From Escherichia coli (GTDB taxonomy: Bacteria; Pseudomonadota; Gammaproteobacteria; Enterobacterales; Enterobacteriaceae), in assembly GCF_036503815.1 (NCBI RefSeq), contig NZ_AP027764.1:248001-312000 (forward strand): a DNA stretch of 64,000 bases, read 5' to 3'. Both the position numbers and the translations under genes were made by a program. Shown piece after piece: positions 43,900 to 53,227 of the stretch. Each line of letters opens with the position of its first letter. Position 1 is the stretch's first letter. Under the pieces are notes generated by a model. That model saw only the letters and a program-made list of their open reading frames with translations, was not told where the DNA came from and searched no databases.

Positions 43900-45381
43900 T
43901 TATTCCCAGCACTGGGTGTCCGGAATCATTTTCTCCAGTCTGGGCACGGATAAGATAAAACGCGTTGAGTGTACGTCCGATTCCACCTGCACTCTTCCGT
44001 GATGTGCTTCCACGATTGACTTCACAATCGCAAGGCCGATGCCGCTGCCTTCTCCTTTTCGTTGTCTGGACGGATCCACCCGATAAAAACGGTCAAACAA
44101 CCTTGATAAATGCTCTTCAGGGATTGGTTTCCCCGGATTTTCAATCACAAGGTCAAAAAAGCTCTCCTGCTCTCTTATTGAGACGGTGATTGCCTGTCCC
44201 TCCGGGGTATAACGCAGGGCATTGGATAACAGATTATTGATCGCCCTTCTGAACATTTGTGGATCTCCCTCAACCAGGCAGGGCATCCCGTTAAATTTGA
44301 GCGTGATATTGCGTTCTTCGGCCCAGGCTTCGAAAAACTCGAAGACTTTCATGACTTCCGCTCTGAGGTCAAACATGACCCTGTCAGGTATCAGCTGATT
44401 ATTATCTGCCTGTGCCAGGAACAGCATATCGCTGACCATTTTGGTCATCCGGTTATACTCTTCAAGACTGGAATAGAGGACATCCTCAAGTTCCCTCTGT
44501 GTTCGATCCTGACTCAGTGCGATTTCAGTCTGCGTCACCAGATTGGTGATGGGCGTTCTGATCTCATGCGCGATATCGGCAGAGAAATTGGCCTGGCGGG
44601 TAAAGACATCCTCAATCTTTCCAATCATATGATTGAACGAGATAACCAGTTGCTCCAGCTCAATGGGAACGCGTGTCGGTTCCAGTCGCGCATCAAGATT
44701 CTCGGAGGTGATGTTTTTAATGGCATTGCTGACATTACGAAGGGGCAGGTGCCCCTGACGGACAGCGATTCGAATGATCAGAACAATCAACAGGCTTATC
44801 ACGACGGCAATCGCAATCAGGTTCTTTTTCAGCGCATCGAGGTAATGGAGATGGAAATTAATGGATAGGCCAGTCAGCATGACATAGTTCTGCTGTTTGC
44901 CCTGAAATATCGCCTGACCAGAGGAGGCGATAATCCTGTATGTTTCCATCTTCATTTCGGACCCGGTATCCATCGGTCCCGCAGGATCCTCCACCGTCCA
45001 GAGAAAGACATCCCGTGCGCGGCTGTGCTCGCTAAAATCTGCTGAATTCACTGCCGGGCGTAGTGCCGCCCCCTGAGCTGAGCTAAAGAGCACTTCCCCC
45101 CTGGGATTGAGGAGCAAAAGGGCAACGTTGCGGTAGCTGGCAATTGATTCCTTTATTTTGCTTATTTTTTTATCATCCGGATCCACCGGGGACTGCAGTA
45201 TACGGTTCAGTGTGGTGCTGATTTGTTGAAGATCGCTGACATCCTGCTCGGCAAAATGATTTTCAACAGAATGCAGCATAAACCAGGTGAATGCGATAAA
45301 AGCCAGTATCGTGGACAGGCTGATAAAAAAGGTCAGCCGCAGAGCGAGTGAGAAAGGGCGTCTGGAAGGTTTGCTATGCAT
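43900..45381 (-). CDS. silS: Silver sensor histidine kinase SilS
   Basis: A 493-residue inner-membrane kinase of the CusS type. Transmembrane segments at about 15-37 and 185-207 flank a periplasmic metal-sensing domain. HAMP is followed by the phosphorylation site FSADIAHEIRTPITN and the ATPase motifs NNLLSNALRYT and GSGIGLAIVKSI. It overlaps silR by 8 bp. Confidence 0.96.
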   Translation of the reverse strand: MHSKPSRRPFSLALRLTFFISLSTILAFIAFTWFMLHSVENHFAEQDVSDLQQISTTLNRILQSPVDPDDKKISKIKESIASYRNVALLLLNPRGEVLFSSAQGAALRPAVNSADFSEHSRARDVFLWTVEDPAGPMDTGSEMKMETYRIIASSGQAIFQGKQQNYVMLTGLSINFHLHYLDALKKNLIAIAVVISLLIVLIIRIAVRQGHLPLRNVSNAIKNITSENLDARLEPTRVPIELEQLVISFNHMIGKIEDVFTRQANFSADIAHEIRTPITNLVTQTEIALSQDRTQRELEDVLYSSLEEYNRMTKMVSDMLFLAQADNNQLIPDRVMFDLRAEVMKVFEFFEAWAEERNITLKFNGMPCLVEGDPQMFRRAINNLLSNALRYTPEGQAITVSIREQESFFDLVIENPGKPIPEEHLSRLFDRFYRVDPSRQRKGEGSGIGLAIVKSIVEAHHGRVQVESDVHSTRFILSVPRLEKMIPDTQCWE

Positions 45382-46054
45382 CCGGGACCTCCAGCATGTA
45401 GCCCACGCCCCGGACTGTCTGGATCAGCTTTGTCTCGTAATCGTTGTCTATTTTAGCGCGGAGTCGCTTTACTGCGACATCGATCGCATTAGTGTCGCTG
45501 TCAAAATTCATGTCCCAGACCTGAGAGGCAATCAGGGAGCGGGGAAGAACCTCTCCCTGATGGCGAATGAAGAATTCCAGCAGGCTGAACTCTTTACTGG
45601 TGAGCACAATGCGGTTTCCGGCGCGACTGACTTTTCTGGATACGAGATCAATCGAGAGGTCAGCCACCTTAAACTGGCTTTCCGTGATCATCGTGTTTCC
45701 CCGCCTCAGAAGGGTTCTCACCCGGGCGAGCAGTTCGGCAAACGCAAAGGGTTTAACCAGATAATCGTCCGCACCCAGTTCCAGTCCTTTGACCCTATGT
45801 TCGATCGTGCCGAGGGCTGTCAGCAGTAAGACCGGCATACCCTTTCCGGTAGTGCGCAGCATGCGGATGATATCCCAGCCGTTCACATCAGGTAGCATGA
45901 TATCCAGAATGACTAAATCATACTCGGCTGTCATGGCGAGATGATATCCGGTAAGACCATTATCAGCGTGATCCACTACGAACCCTGCCTCTGTAAGCCC
46001 TTTGCTGAGATATTCACCTGTTTTAATTTCGTCTTCGACGATCAATATTTTCAT
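45374..46054 (-). CDS. silR: Silver response regulator SilR
   Basis: A 226-residue OmpR/PhoB-class regulator. The receiver domain has the phospho-acceptor in LVILDIMLPDVNG (Asp51) and the switch lysine in DDYLVKPF; the winged-helix domain ends with IQTVRGVGYMLEV. It binds the boxes at silC and silE and is divergent from silC. Close relative of CusR and of PcoR in this window. Confidence 0.96.
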   Translation of the reverse strand: MKILIVEDEIKTGEYLSKGLTEAGFVVDHADNGLTGYHLAMTAEYDLVILDIMLPDVNGWDIIRMLRTTGKGMPVLLLTALGTIEHRVKGLELGADDYLVKPFAFAELLARVRTLLRRGNTMITESQFKVADLSIDLVSRKVSRAGNRIVLTSKEFSLLEFFIRHQGEVLPRSLIASQVWDMNFDSDTNAIDVAVKRLRAKIDNDYETKLIQTVRGVGYMLEVPDA

Positions 46055-46121
46055 CTTGCTCCCCGGCTGGCTGCTAATGTCATTCTATTGCGCCCACGAT
46101 CGTTATCAACGGATTACAGCA

Positions 46122-46143
46122 AAAATGACAACATTGTCATTAT
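46122..46143. promoter_or_regulatory. SilR box in the silR-silC divergent region
   Basis: Contains the perfect 16-bp palindrome ATGACAACATTGTCAT (46125-46140), the consensus CusR/SilR operator, about 105 bp before silC. Confidence 0.9.
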
Positions 46144-46243
46144 CCTGTCACCCGGCAAACAGAGAGCGTTAGGTAAAGTACCCCTATCAATACTCTGGAC
46201 TTCATTTGAACCATTTACCAGGTCTGCCTGGACGAGAAGCGTT

Positions 46244-47629
46244 ATGTTCAAATTAAAATTACTCAGCATTAGCACGATATTCATCCTGGCAGGCTGCGTG
46301 TCGCTTGCGCCTGAATATCAGCGGCCCGCAGCACCGGTACCCCAGCAGTTTTCACTGTCCCATAACAGCCTGACGCCAGCGGTAAATGGCTATCAGGATA
46401 CGGGCTGGCGTAACTTTTTTGTCGATCCCCAGGTTACCCGGTTGATCGGTGAAGCTCTGACTAATAACCGTGATTTGAGAATGGCTGCCCTGAAGGTTGA
46501 AGAGGCCCGAGCCCAGTTCAACGTCACGGATGCAGATCGTTATCCCCAGCTGAATGCCTCATCCGGGATAACATACAGCGGTGGTCTGAAAGGTGACAAG
46601 CCGACCACACAGGAGTACGACGCGAGACTGGAGCTCAGCTATGAGCTCGATTTTTTCGGCAAACTTAAGAACATGAGTGATGCTGATCGCCAGAACTACT
46701 TTGCCAGCGAAGAAGCCCGTCGGGCCGTACACATCCTGCTGGTATCCAACGTTTCACAAAGCTATTTCAGCCAGCAACTGGCGTACGAACAACTTCGTAT
46801 TGCGCGGGAAACGCTGAAAAATTATCAACAGTCCTATGCTTTCGTTGAGCAGCAGCTCGTGACCGGGAGTACGAACGTTCTGGCACTTGAACAGGCGCGA
46901 GGACAAATCGAAAGTACCCGCGCCGAAATAGCCAAACGAGAAGGCGATCTGGCTCAGGCAAACAATGCCCTGCAACTGGTGCTGGGAACGTACCGCGCAC
47001 TTCCGTCAGAAAAAGGGATGAAAGGCGGGGAGATAGCCCCAGTAAAATTGCCACCAAATCTGTCTTCACAAATTTTGCTGCAGCGACCGGATATTATGGA
47101 AGCGGAATATCAGCTGAAAGCGGCTGATGCCAATATTGGCGCAGCGCGAGCGGCCTTTTTCCCCTCAATTACCCTGACCAGTGGTCTTTCCACAAGCAGT
47201 ACGGAGCTGTCCAGCCTGTTTACGTCAGGAAGTGGAATGTGGAATTTTATCCCTAAAATTGAAATTCCTATATTTAATGCTGGCAGGAATAAAGCCAATC
47301 TGAAGCTGGCTGAAATTCGCCAGCAACAGTCGGTGGTTAATTACGAACAAAAAATTCAGTCAGCCTTTAAGGATGTTTCCGACACGCTTGCGCTGCGCGA
47401 CAGCCTTAGCCAGCAACTTGAGTCACAGCAGCGTTATCTTGATTCACTTCAGATAACTCTCCAGCGTGCCAGAGGATTGTATGCAAGTGGTGCTGTCAGT
47501 TACATCGAAGTGCTGGATGCAGAACGTTCCCTCTTCGCTACCCAGCAAACCATTCTCGATCTTACCTATTCCCGGCAGGTTAACGAAATTAATCTGTTTA
47601 CCGCGCTGGGTGGCGGTTGGGTAGAGTAA
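46244..47629 (+). CDS. silC: Outer-membrane efflux channel SilC
   Basis: A 461-residue TolC-class lipoprotein channel. The signal ends in lipobox LAGC (cysteine about residue 17). Two repeats of the OEP domain with long coiled-coil helices follow, with QRPDIMEAEYQLKAADANIG at the second. It forms the outer exit of the SilCBA tripartite Ag+/Cu+ pump. The frame is open upstream to 45941, across silR; the ATG at 46244 is chosen for the lipoprotein signal. Confidence 0.95.
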   Translation: MFKLKLLSISTIFILAGCVSLAPEYQRPAAPVPQQFSLSHNSLTPAVNGYQDTGWRNFFVDPQVTRLIGEALTNNRDLRMAALKVEEARAQFNVTDADRYPQLNASSGITYSGGLKGDKPTTQEYDARLELSYELDFFGKLKNMSDADRQNYFASEEARRAVHILLVSNVSQSYFSQQLAYEQLRIARETLKNYQQSYAFVEQQLVTGSTNVLALEQARGQIESTRAEIAKREGDLAQANNALQLVLGTYRALPSEKGMKGGEIAPVKLPPNLSSQILLQRPDIMEAEYQLKAADANIGAARAAFFPSITLTSGLSTSSTELSSLFTSGSGMWNFIPKIEIPIFNAGRNKANLKLAEIRQQQSVVNYEQKIQSAFKDVSDTLALRDSLSQQLESQQRYLDSLQITLQRARGLYASGAVSYIEVLDAERSLFATQQTILDLTYSRQVNEINLFTALGGGWVE

Positions 47630-47656
47630 ATTTATTTAATTAATCAGGAAATTAAA

Positions 47657-48010
47657 ATGCGTAATTCACTTAAAGCCGTTTTATTTGGTGCCTTCTCTGT
47701 CATGTTTTCTGCCGGTCTTCATGCTGAAACACATCAGCATGGCGATATGAATACTGCCAGTGATGCTTCGGTACAGCAAGTTATCAAGGGCACCGGTGTC
47801 GTTAAAGACATTGATATGAATACTAAGAAAATCACCATTTCGCATGAAGCAATTCCAGCGGTGGGCTGGCCTGCAATGACCATGCGCTTTACTTTTGTTA
47901 ATGCAGACGATGCTATTAATGCCCTGAAAACAGGCAACCATGTCGATTTCTCGTTTATTCAGCAGGGCAATATCTCCTTACTCAAAAGCATTAACGTGAC
48001 GCAGTCCTGA
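47657..48010 (+). CDS. silF: Periplasmic metallochaperone SilF
   Basis: A 117-residue CusF homologue with a signal peptide ending LHA (about residue 23). The Ag+/Cu+ site is the ISHEAIP histidine plus WPAMTM (Trp and two Met). It delivers periplasmic metal to SilB. It lies 27 bp after silC. Confidence 0.95.
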   Translation: MRNSLKAVLFGAFSVMFSAGLHAETHQHGDMNTASDASVQQVIKGTGVVKDIDMNTKKITISHEAIPAVGWPAMTMRFTFVNADDAINALKTGNHVDFSFIQQGNISLLKSINVTQS

Positions 48011-48123
48011 TTGGCTGTCCGGAGCGATTACATCCTGTGCGCCTGTACATTCACATAGGTATATGTGTGAGTTAACCGTCAGGCGCATATGCCAGGTGTT
48101 TTGATTTTTTAGCGGAAAATTGT

Positions 48124-49416
48124 ATGGCTTCTTTAAAGATAAAATATGCTGCAATAATTATCAGCAGCCTCATAGCAGGGGGGCTGATATCGGTTACTGC
48201 CTGGCAGTATGTAAACTCATCACAAAAAACAGTACAAACCGAACAAAAGGCACCGGAGCGAAAGGTACTTTTCTGGTATGACCCGATGAAACCGGATACC
48301 AAATTTGATAAACCCGGAAAATCGCCCTTTATGGATATGGACCTGGTGCCAAAATATGCTGATGACAGTGGCGATAAAAGCAGTGGCGGGATCCGTATCG
48401 ACCCAACCCAGGTTCAGAATCTGGGATTAAAAACGCAAAAAGTCACGCGAGGAATGCTGAATTATTCTCAGACAATCCCGGCTAATGTCAGCTATAACGA
48501 GTATCAGTTTGTTATTGTGCAGGCGCGTTCTGACGGGTTTGTCGAAAAAGTCTACCCCATGACGATTGGCGATCATGTGAAGAAGGGGACGCCACTTATC
48601 GATATTACCATTCCGGACTGGGTGGAAGCACAGAGTGAATTCCTTCTGTTATCCAGCACCGGTGGTACTTCCACGCAAATTAAAGGCGTTCTGGAACGGC
48701 TTCGCCTGGCAGGTATGCCGGAAGAGGATATTCAGAGACTGCGTTCTACCCGGAGCATTCAGACCCGTTTTACCATTAAAGCACCTATTGATGGTGTCAT
48801 TACTGCATTTGACCTGCGCACCGGCATGAATATTTCGAAAGATAAGGTGGTGGCTCAGATTCAGGGAATGGACCCGGTCTGGATCAGCGCTGCAGTGCCA
48901 GAATCTATCGCCTATCTGCTGAAAGATACGTCGCAGTTTGAAATTTCGGTACCGGCTTATCCGGATAAAACATTCCATGTCGAAAAATGGAATATTCTTC
49001 CCAGCGTGGATCAGACAACCCGTACGCTTCAGGTCCGTCTCCAGGTTTCTAATAAGGATGAGTTTCTCAAGCCGGGCATGAATGCCTATCTGAAACTGAA
49101 TACCAGAAGCCAGGAGATGCTGCTGATACCAAGCCAGGCCGTTATCGATACCGGCAAAGAACAGCGCGTGATTACTGTTGATGATGAAGGCAAGTTTGTG
49201 CCGAAACAGATCCACGTTCTGCATGAGTCACAGCAACAGTCCGGCATCGGCTCCGGCCTGAATGAAGGCGATACCGTGGTGGTCAGTGGCCTGTTCCTCA
49301 TTGACTCTGAAGCCAATATTACGGGCGCACTGGAACGTATGCGCCACCCTGAAAAAACAGAAAGCAGTATGCCAGCAATGTCTGACCAGCCTGTAAATAT
49401 GCATTCAGGGCACTGA
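48124..49416 (+). CDS. silB: Membrane fusion protein SilB
   Basis: A 430-residue periplasmic adaptor of the heavy-metal RND class with an N-terminal anchor (about 7-28). Next come a metal-binding segment WYDPMKPDTKFDKPGKSPFM and MDMDLVPKY with the methionines that receive metal from SilF. Lipoyl, hairpin and beta-barrel domains follow, and the tail is His/Met-rich (NMHSGH). It links SilA to SilC. A hairpin-containing gap of 113 bp separates it from silF. Confidence 0.95.
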   Translation: MASLKIKYAAIIISSLIAGGLISVTAWQYVNSSQKTVQTEQKAPERKVLFWYDPMKPDTKFDKPGKSPFMDMDLVPKYADDSGDKSSGGIRIDPTQVQNLGLKTQKVTRGMLNYSQTIPANVSYNEYQFVIVQARSDGFVEKVYPMTIGDHVKKGTPLIDITIPDWVEAQSEFLLLSSTGGTSTQIKGVLERLRLAGMPEEDIQRLRSTRSIQTRFTIKAPIDGVITAFDLRTGMNISKDKVVAQIQGMDPVWISAAVPESIAYLLKDTSQFEISVPAYPDKTFHVEKWNILPSVDQTTRTLQVRLQVSNKDEFLKPGMNAYLKLNTRSQEMLLIPSQAVIDTGKEQRVITVDDEGKFVPKQIHVLHESQQQSGIGSGLNEGDTVVVSGLFLIDSEANITGALERMRHPEKTESSMPAMSDQPVNMHSGH

Positions 49417-49426
49417 GGAGACGACG

Positions 49427-52400
49427 ATGATTGAATGGATTATCCGGCGCTCTGTCGCCAACCGTTTCCTGGTCATGATGGGGGCCCTGTTTCTCAGCAT
49501 CTGGGGCACATGGACGATTATTAACACGCCTGTCGATGCCTTGCCTGACCTGTCAGATGTGCAGGTCATTATCAAAACCAGCTATCCCGGCCAGGCCCCG
49601 CAGATTGTAGAAAACCAGGTCACCTATCCACTTACCACCACCATGCTGTCCGTGCCTGGCGCAAAAACCGTGCGTGGTTTTTCACAGTTCGGTGATTCGT
49701 ATGTGTATGTCATTTTTGAAGACGGCACCGATCTGTACTGGGCCCGTTCCCGCGTGCTGGAGTACCTGAACCAGGTACAGGGAAAACTGCCCGCCGGTGT
49801 GAGTTCTGAAATCGGTCCGGACGCCACGGGGGTGGGCTGGATATTTGAATATGCCCTTGTCGATCGCAGCGGAAAACACGACCTTTCAGAACTGCGTTCT
49901 CTGCAGGACTGGTTCCTGAAATTTGAGCTGAAAACCATCCCGAACGTGGCTGAGGTCGCTTCGGTTGGCGGCGTGGTGAAACAGTACCAGATTCAGGTCA
50001 ATCCGGTAAAATTGTCTCAGTATGGTATCAGCCTGCCCGAAGTGAAACAGGCCCTTGAATCGTCTAACCAGGAGGCCGGTGGCTCATCCGTTGAAATGGC
50101 CGAAGCTGAGTATATGGTCCGTGCCAGCGGTTATCTTCAGAGCATTGATGATTTTAATAACATCGTCCTGAAAACAGGCGAGAACGGCGTGCCGGTTTAT
50201 CTGCGGGATGTTGCCCGCGTGCAGACCGGGCCTGAAATGCGGCGTGGTATTGCCGAGCTGAACGGCCAGGGCGAAGTCGCTGGCGGCGTGGTGATCCTGC
50301 GGTCGGGTAAAAATGCACGCGACGTTATCACGGCAGTGAGGGATAAACTTGAGACGCTGAAGGCCAGCCTGCCGGAAGGCGTTGAAATCGTGACCACCTA
50401 CGATCGCAGCCAGCTCATCGACCGGGCGATTGATAACCTCAGTTCCAAACTTCTGGAAGAGTTTATCGTGGTGGCCATCGTCTGTGCCCTGTTCCTGTGG
50501 CACGTACGTTCTGCCCTGGTGGCGATTATCTCTCTGCCGCTTGGTCTGTGTATCGCCTTTATCGTCATGCACTTCCAGGGACTGAACGCCAATATCATGT
50601 CGCTGGGAGGGATAGCGATTGCCGTCGGTGCGATGGTGGATGCCGCCATTGTGATGATTGAGAATGCGCATAAGCGGCTTGAGGAGTGGGATCATCAGCA
50701 TCCGGGTGAGCAGATTGACAACGCCACCCGCTGGAAGGTGATTACCGATGCCTCCGTTGAAGTGGGACCCGCACTGTTTATCAGCCTGCTGATCATCACC
50801 CTGTCCTTTATTCCTATCTTTACCCTGGAAGGTCAGGAAGGACGTCTGTTTGGCCCGCTGGCATTCACGAAAACGTACTCCATGGCGGGCGCGGCCGCGC
50901 TGGCCATCATCGTCATTCCGATTCTGATGGGATTCTGGATCCGGGGGAAAATTCCTGCAGAGACCAGTAACCCCCTGAACCGGGTACTGATCAAAGCGTA
51001 TCATCCATTGCTGTTGTGGGTTCTCCACTGGCCAAAAACAACCCTGCTGGTTGCGGCCTTGTCCATTTTCACCGTTATCTGGCCGCTGAGCCAGGTGGGC
51101 GGTGAGTTTCTGCCGAAGATTAACGAGGGCGACCTGTTGTATATGCCGTCGACCCTGCCGGGTGTCTCTCCGGCTGAAGCTGCAGCGCTCCTGCAGACGA
51201 CGGACAAGTTAATCAAAAGCGTTCCTGAAGTGGCCTCTGTATTTGGCAAGACCGGTAAAGCAGAGACCGCCACGGATTCCGCACCGCTCGAAATGGTTGA
51301 AACCACGATCCAGCTCAAACCTGAGGATCAGTGGCGTCCAGGCATGACGATTGACAAGATTATTGAAGAACTCGACAGGACCGTCCGTTTACCGGGGCTG
51401 GCAAACCTCTGGGTGCCGCCAATCCGTAACCGTATTGATATGCTCTCAACCGGGATCAAAAGCCCGATAGGTATCAAGGTGTCCGGAACGGTTCTGTCCG
51501 ATATCGATGCAACGGCGCAGAGTATCGAAGCGGTCGCCAAAACCGTACCCGGCGTAGTGTCTGCTCTCGCAGAGCGACTGGAAGGCGGGCGCTACATTGA
51601 TGTGGATATCAACCGGGAAAAAGCCTCCCGCTACGGAATGACGGTGGGCGATGTGCAGCTGTTCATCTCATCAGCCATCGGCGGCGCGACGGTAGGGGAA
51701 ACGGTTGAAGGCGTGGCCCGGTACCCGATTAATATCCGCTATCCGCAGGATTACCGGAACAGCCCGCAGGCCCTGAAACAGATGCCGATCCTGACCCCGA
51801 TGAAGCAGCAGATCACGCTGGGCGATGTTGCGGATATTAAGGTCGTTTCCGGGCCGACTATGCTGAAAACGGAAAATGCCCGTCCAGCCAGCTGGATTTA
51901 CATTGACGCGCGCGGCAGGGATATGGTGTCGGTGGTTAATGACATTAAAACGGCGATCAGTCAGAAAGTGAAACTGAGACCGGGTACCAGCGTGTCATTC
52001 TCCGGACAGTTTGAACTGCTTGAGCATGCCAACAAGAAACTGAAGCTGATGGTGCCGATGACGGTGATGATCATCTTCATCCTGTTGTATCTGGCATTCC
52101 GCCGGGTTGATGAAGCCCTGCTGATCCTGATGAGCCTGCCGTTCGCCCTGGTTGGCGGGATATGGTTCCTGTACTGGCAGGGCTTCCATATGTCTGTCGC
52201 AACCGGAACGGGGTTTATCGCTCTGGCCGGGGTGGCAGCAGAGTTTGGCGTGGTCATGCTGATGTATCTGCGTCATGCCATTGACGCGCACCCGGAATTG
52301 TCCCGTAAAGAGACGTTCACACCGGAAGGCCTTGATGAAGCCCTCTATCATGGTGCCGTACTGCGTGTCCGGCCGAAAGCCATGACCGTGGCGGTGATCA

Positions 52401-52573
52401 TTGCGGGTCTGCTGCCAATACTCTGGGGAACCGGTGCAGGTTCAGAAGTCATGAGCCGTATCGCGGCACCCATGATTGGTGGGATGATCACGGCTCCGCT
52501 GCTGTCCCTGTTCATTATTCCTGCCGCCTACAAATTAATCTGGCTGCGCAGACATAAAAAAAGCGTGTCCTGA
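49427..52573 (+). CDS. silA: Heavy-metal RND transporter SilA
   Basis: A 1048-residue CusA-type proton-driven inner-membrane pump exporting Ag+ and Cu+. It begins with the metal-RND family pattern MIEWIIRRSVANRFLVMMG and DALPDLSDVQVII. The proton-relay region is GAMVDAAIVMIENAHKRLEE. Twelve transmembrane helices and two large periplasmic domains are visible. It lies 10 bp after silB. Confidence 0.96.
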   Translation: MIEWIIRRSVANRFLVMMGALFLSIWGTWTIINTPVDALPDLSDVQVIIKTSYPGQAPQIVENQVTYPLTTTMLSVPGAKTVRGFSQFGDSYVYVIFEDGTDLYWARSRVLEYLNQVQGKLPAGVSSEIGPDATGVGWIFEYALVDRSGKHDLSELRSLQDWFLKFELKTIPNVAEVASVGGVVKQYQIQVNPVKLSQYGISLPEVKQALESSNQEAGGSSVEMAEAEYMVRASGYLQSIDDFNNIVLKTGENGVPVYLRDVARVQTGPEMRRGIAELNGQGEVAGGVVILRSGKNARDVITAVRDKLETLKASLPEGVEIVTTYDRSQLIDRAIDNLSSKLLEEFIVVAIVCALFLWHVRSALVAIISLPLGLCIAFIVMHFQGLNANIMSLGGIAIAVGAMVDAAIVMIENAHKRLEEWDHQHPGEQIDNATRWKVITDASVEVGPALFISLLIITLSFIPIFTLEGQEGRLFGPLAFTKTYSMAGAAALAIIVIPILMGFWIRGKIPAETSNPLNRVLIKAYHPLLLWVLHWPKTTLLVAALSIFTVIWPLSQVGGEFLPKINEGDLLYMPSTLPGVSPAEAAALLQTTDKLIKSVPEVASVFGKTGKAETATDSAPLEMVETTIQLKPEDQWRPGMTIDKIIEELDRTVRLPGLANLWVPPIRNRIDMLSTGIKSPIGIKVSGTVLSDIDATAQSIEAVAKTVPGVVSALAERLEGGRYIDVDINREKASRYGMTVGDVQLFISSAIGGATVGETVEGVARYPINIRYPQDYRNSPQALKQMPILTPMKQQITLGDVADIKVVSGPTMLKTENARPASWIYIDARGRDMVSVVNDIKTAISQKVKLRPGTSVSFSGQFELLEHANKKLKLMVPMTVMIIFILLYLAFRRVDEALLILMSLPFALVGGIWFLYWQGFHMSVATGTGFIALAGVAAEFGVVMLMYLRHAIDAHPELSRKETFTPEGLDEALYHGAVLRVRPKAMTVAVIIAGLLPILWGTGAGSEVMSRIAAPMIGGMITAPLLSLFIIPAAYKLIWLRRHKKSVS

Positions 52574-52579
52574 ACCTGA

Positions 52580-52609
52580 AAGGGCACCCCCTGTGGGTGT
52601 CCTTCTTTA
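52580..52609 (+). terminator. Terminator after silA
   Basis: Stem AAGGGCACCC / GGGTGTCCTT (one G-U pair) followed by CTTTAC, six bases after the silA stop. Confidence 0.75.
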
Positions 52610-52617
52610 CTGATTCA

Positions 52618-52631
52618 CCCTGACGTCAGGG
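52618..52631. promoter_or_regulatory. Perfect palindrome before the DUF411 gene
   Basis: CCCTGACGTCAGGG, a 14-bp perfect dyad, followed by TTTATATCGATAATATAC (possible -10 GATAAT). It may be an operator for the DUF411-silP unit or part of a second terminator; it does not match the SilR or PcoR boxes. Confidence 0.4.
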
Positions 52632-52659
52632 TTTATATCGATAATATACAGAGGTGAGT

Positions 52660-53100
52660 ATGAAAAAAGTGGTTCTAATGGCGCTGGCTCTCGGCCTTTC
52701 ACTACCCGCGATGGCGAGTGAAAAAGTCATTGATATGTACAAATCTGAAAACTGTGGCTGTTGTTCCCTGTGGGGCAAAGCGATGGAAAAAGACGGGTTC
52801 GAAGTACGAACTCACGTCATGAATGATCAGGCGCTGTCAGCCCAGAAAGAAAAGCATGCTATTCCTGCAGGACTACGAAGTTGTCATACCGCGGTTGCCG
52901 GTAATTTGATCATTGAAGGCCATGTGCCTGCGACAACGATACATAAGGCAATGCAGTCTGGTTCGGGTATATACGGTCTCGCCACCCCCGGTATGCCAGC
53001 AGGAAGTCCTGGAATGGAGATGGGAGCCCGAAAAGAGGCTTACGATGTTATCGCATTCTCACCGGATGGAAGTAAAAAAGTCTTCCAGCGAATCGAATAG
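52660..53100 (+). CDS. DUF411 periplasmic metal-binding protein (sil region)
   Basis: About 146 residues with a signal peptide ending AMA (about residue 19). A NCGCCSLWGKAM motif is followed by the family stretch HAIPAGLRSCHTAVAGNLII and a C-terminal GMPAGSPGMEMG methionine segment. DUF411 proteins carry copper or silver in the periplasm; the gene corresponds to the ORF between silA and silP often called ORF105 or silG. ATG 52660 is chosen with AGAGG upstream; GTG 52654 is an alternative. Confidence 0.88.
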   Translation: MKKVVLMALALGLSLPAMASEKVIDMYKSENCGCCSLWGKAMEKDGFEVRTHVMNDQALSAQKEKHAIPAGLRSCHTAVAGNLIIEGHVPATTIHKAMQSGSGIYGLATPGMPAGSPGMEMGARKEAYDVIAFSPDGSKKVFQRIE

Positions 53101-53227
53101 TCAGCGGAACGGCTGATAACGGGACGCCGGTAGCAGGCACTCCTGTGCCGGCGATATTCGTGGTAATCGCATCCATGACATACCCTGAAGACAGAAAATG
53201 CTTCAGATATGCATAAGGAGAGTTACA

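Noticed and set aside
45941..46243. Upstream extension of SilC across the SilR coding region and operator
   Set aside because: The lipoprotein signal starts at 46244, and the extension covers the silR gene and the SilR box.
49624..52351. Several long antisense frames in silA
   Set aside because: Shadows of GC-rich third-position bias in the RND gene; none has start signals.
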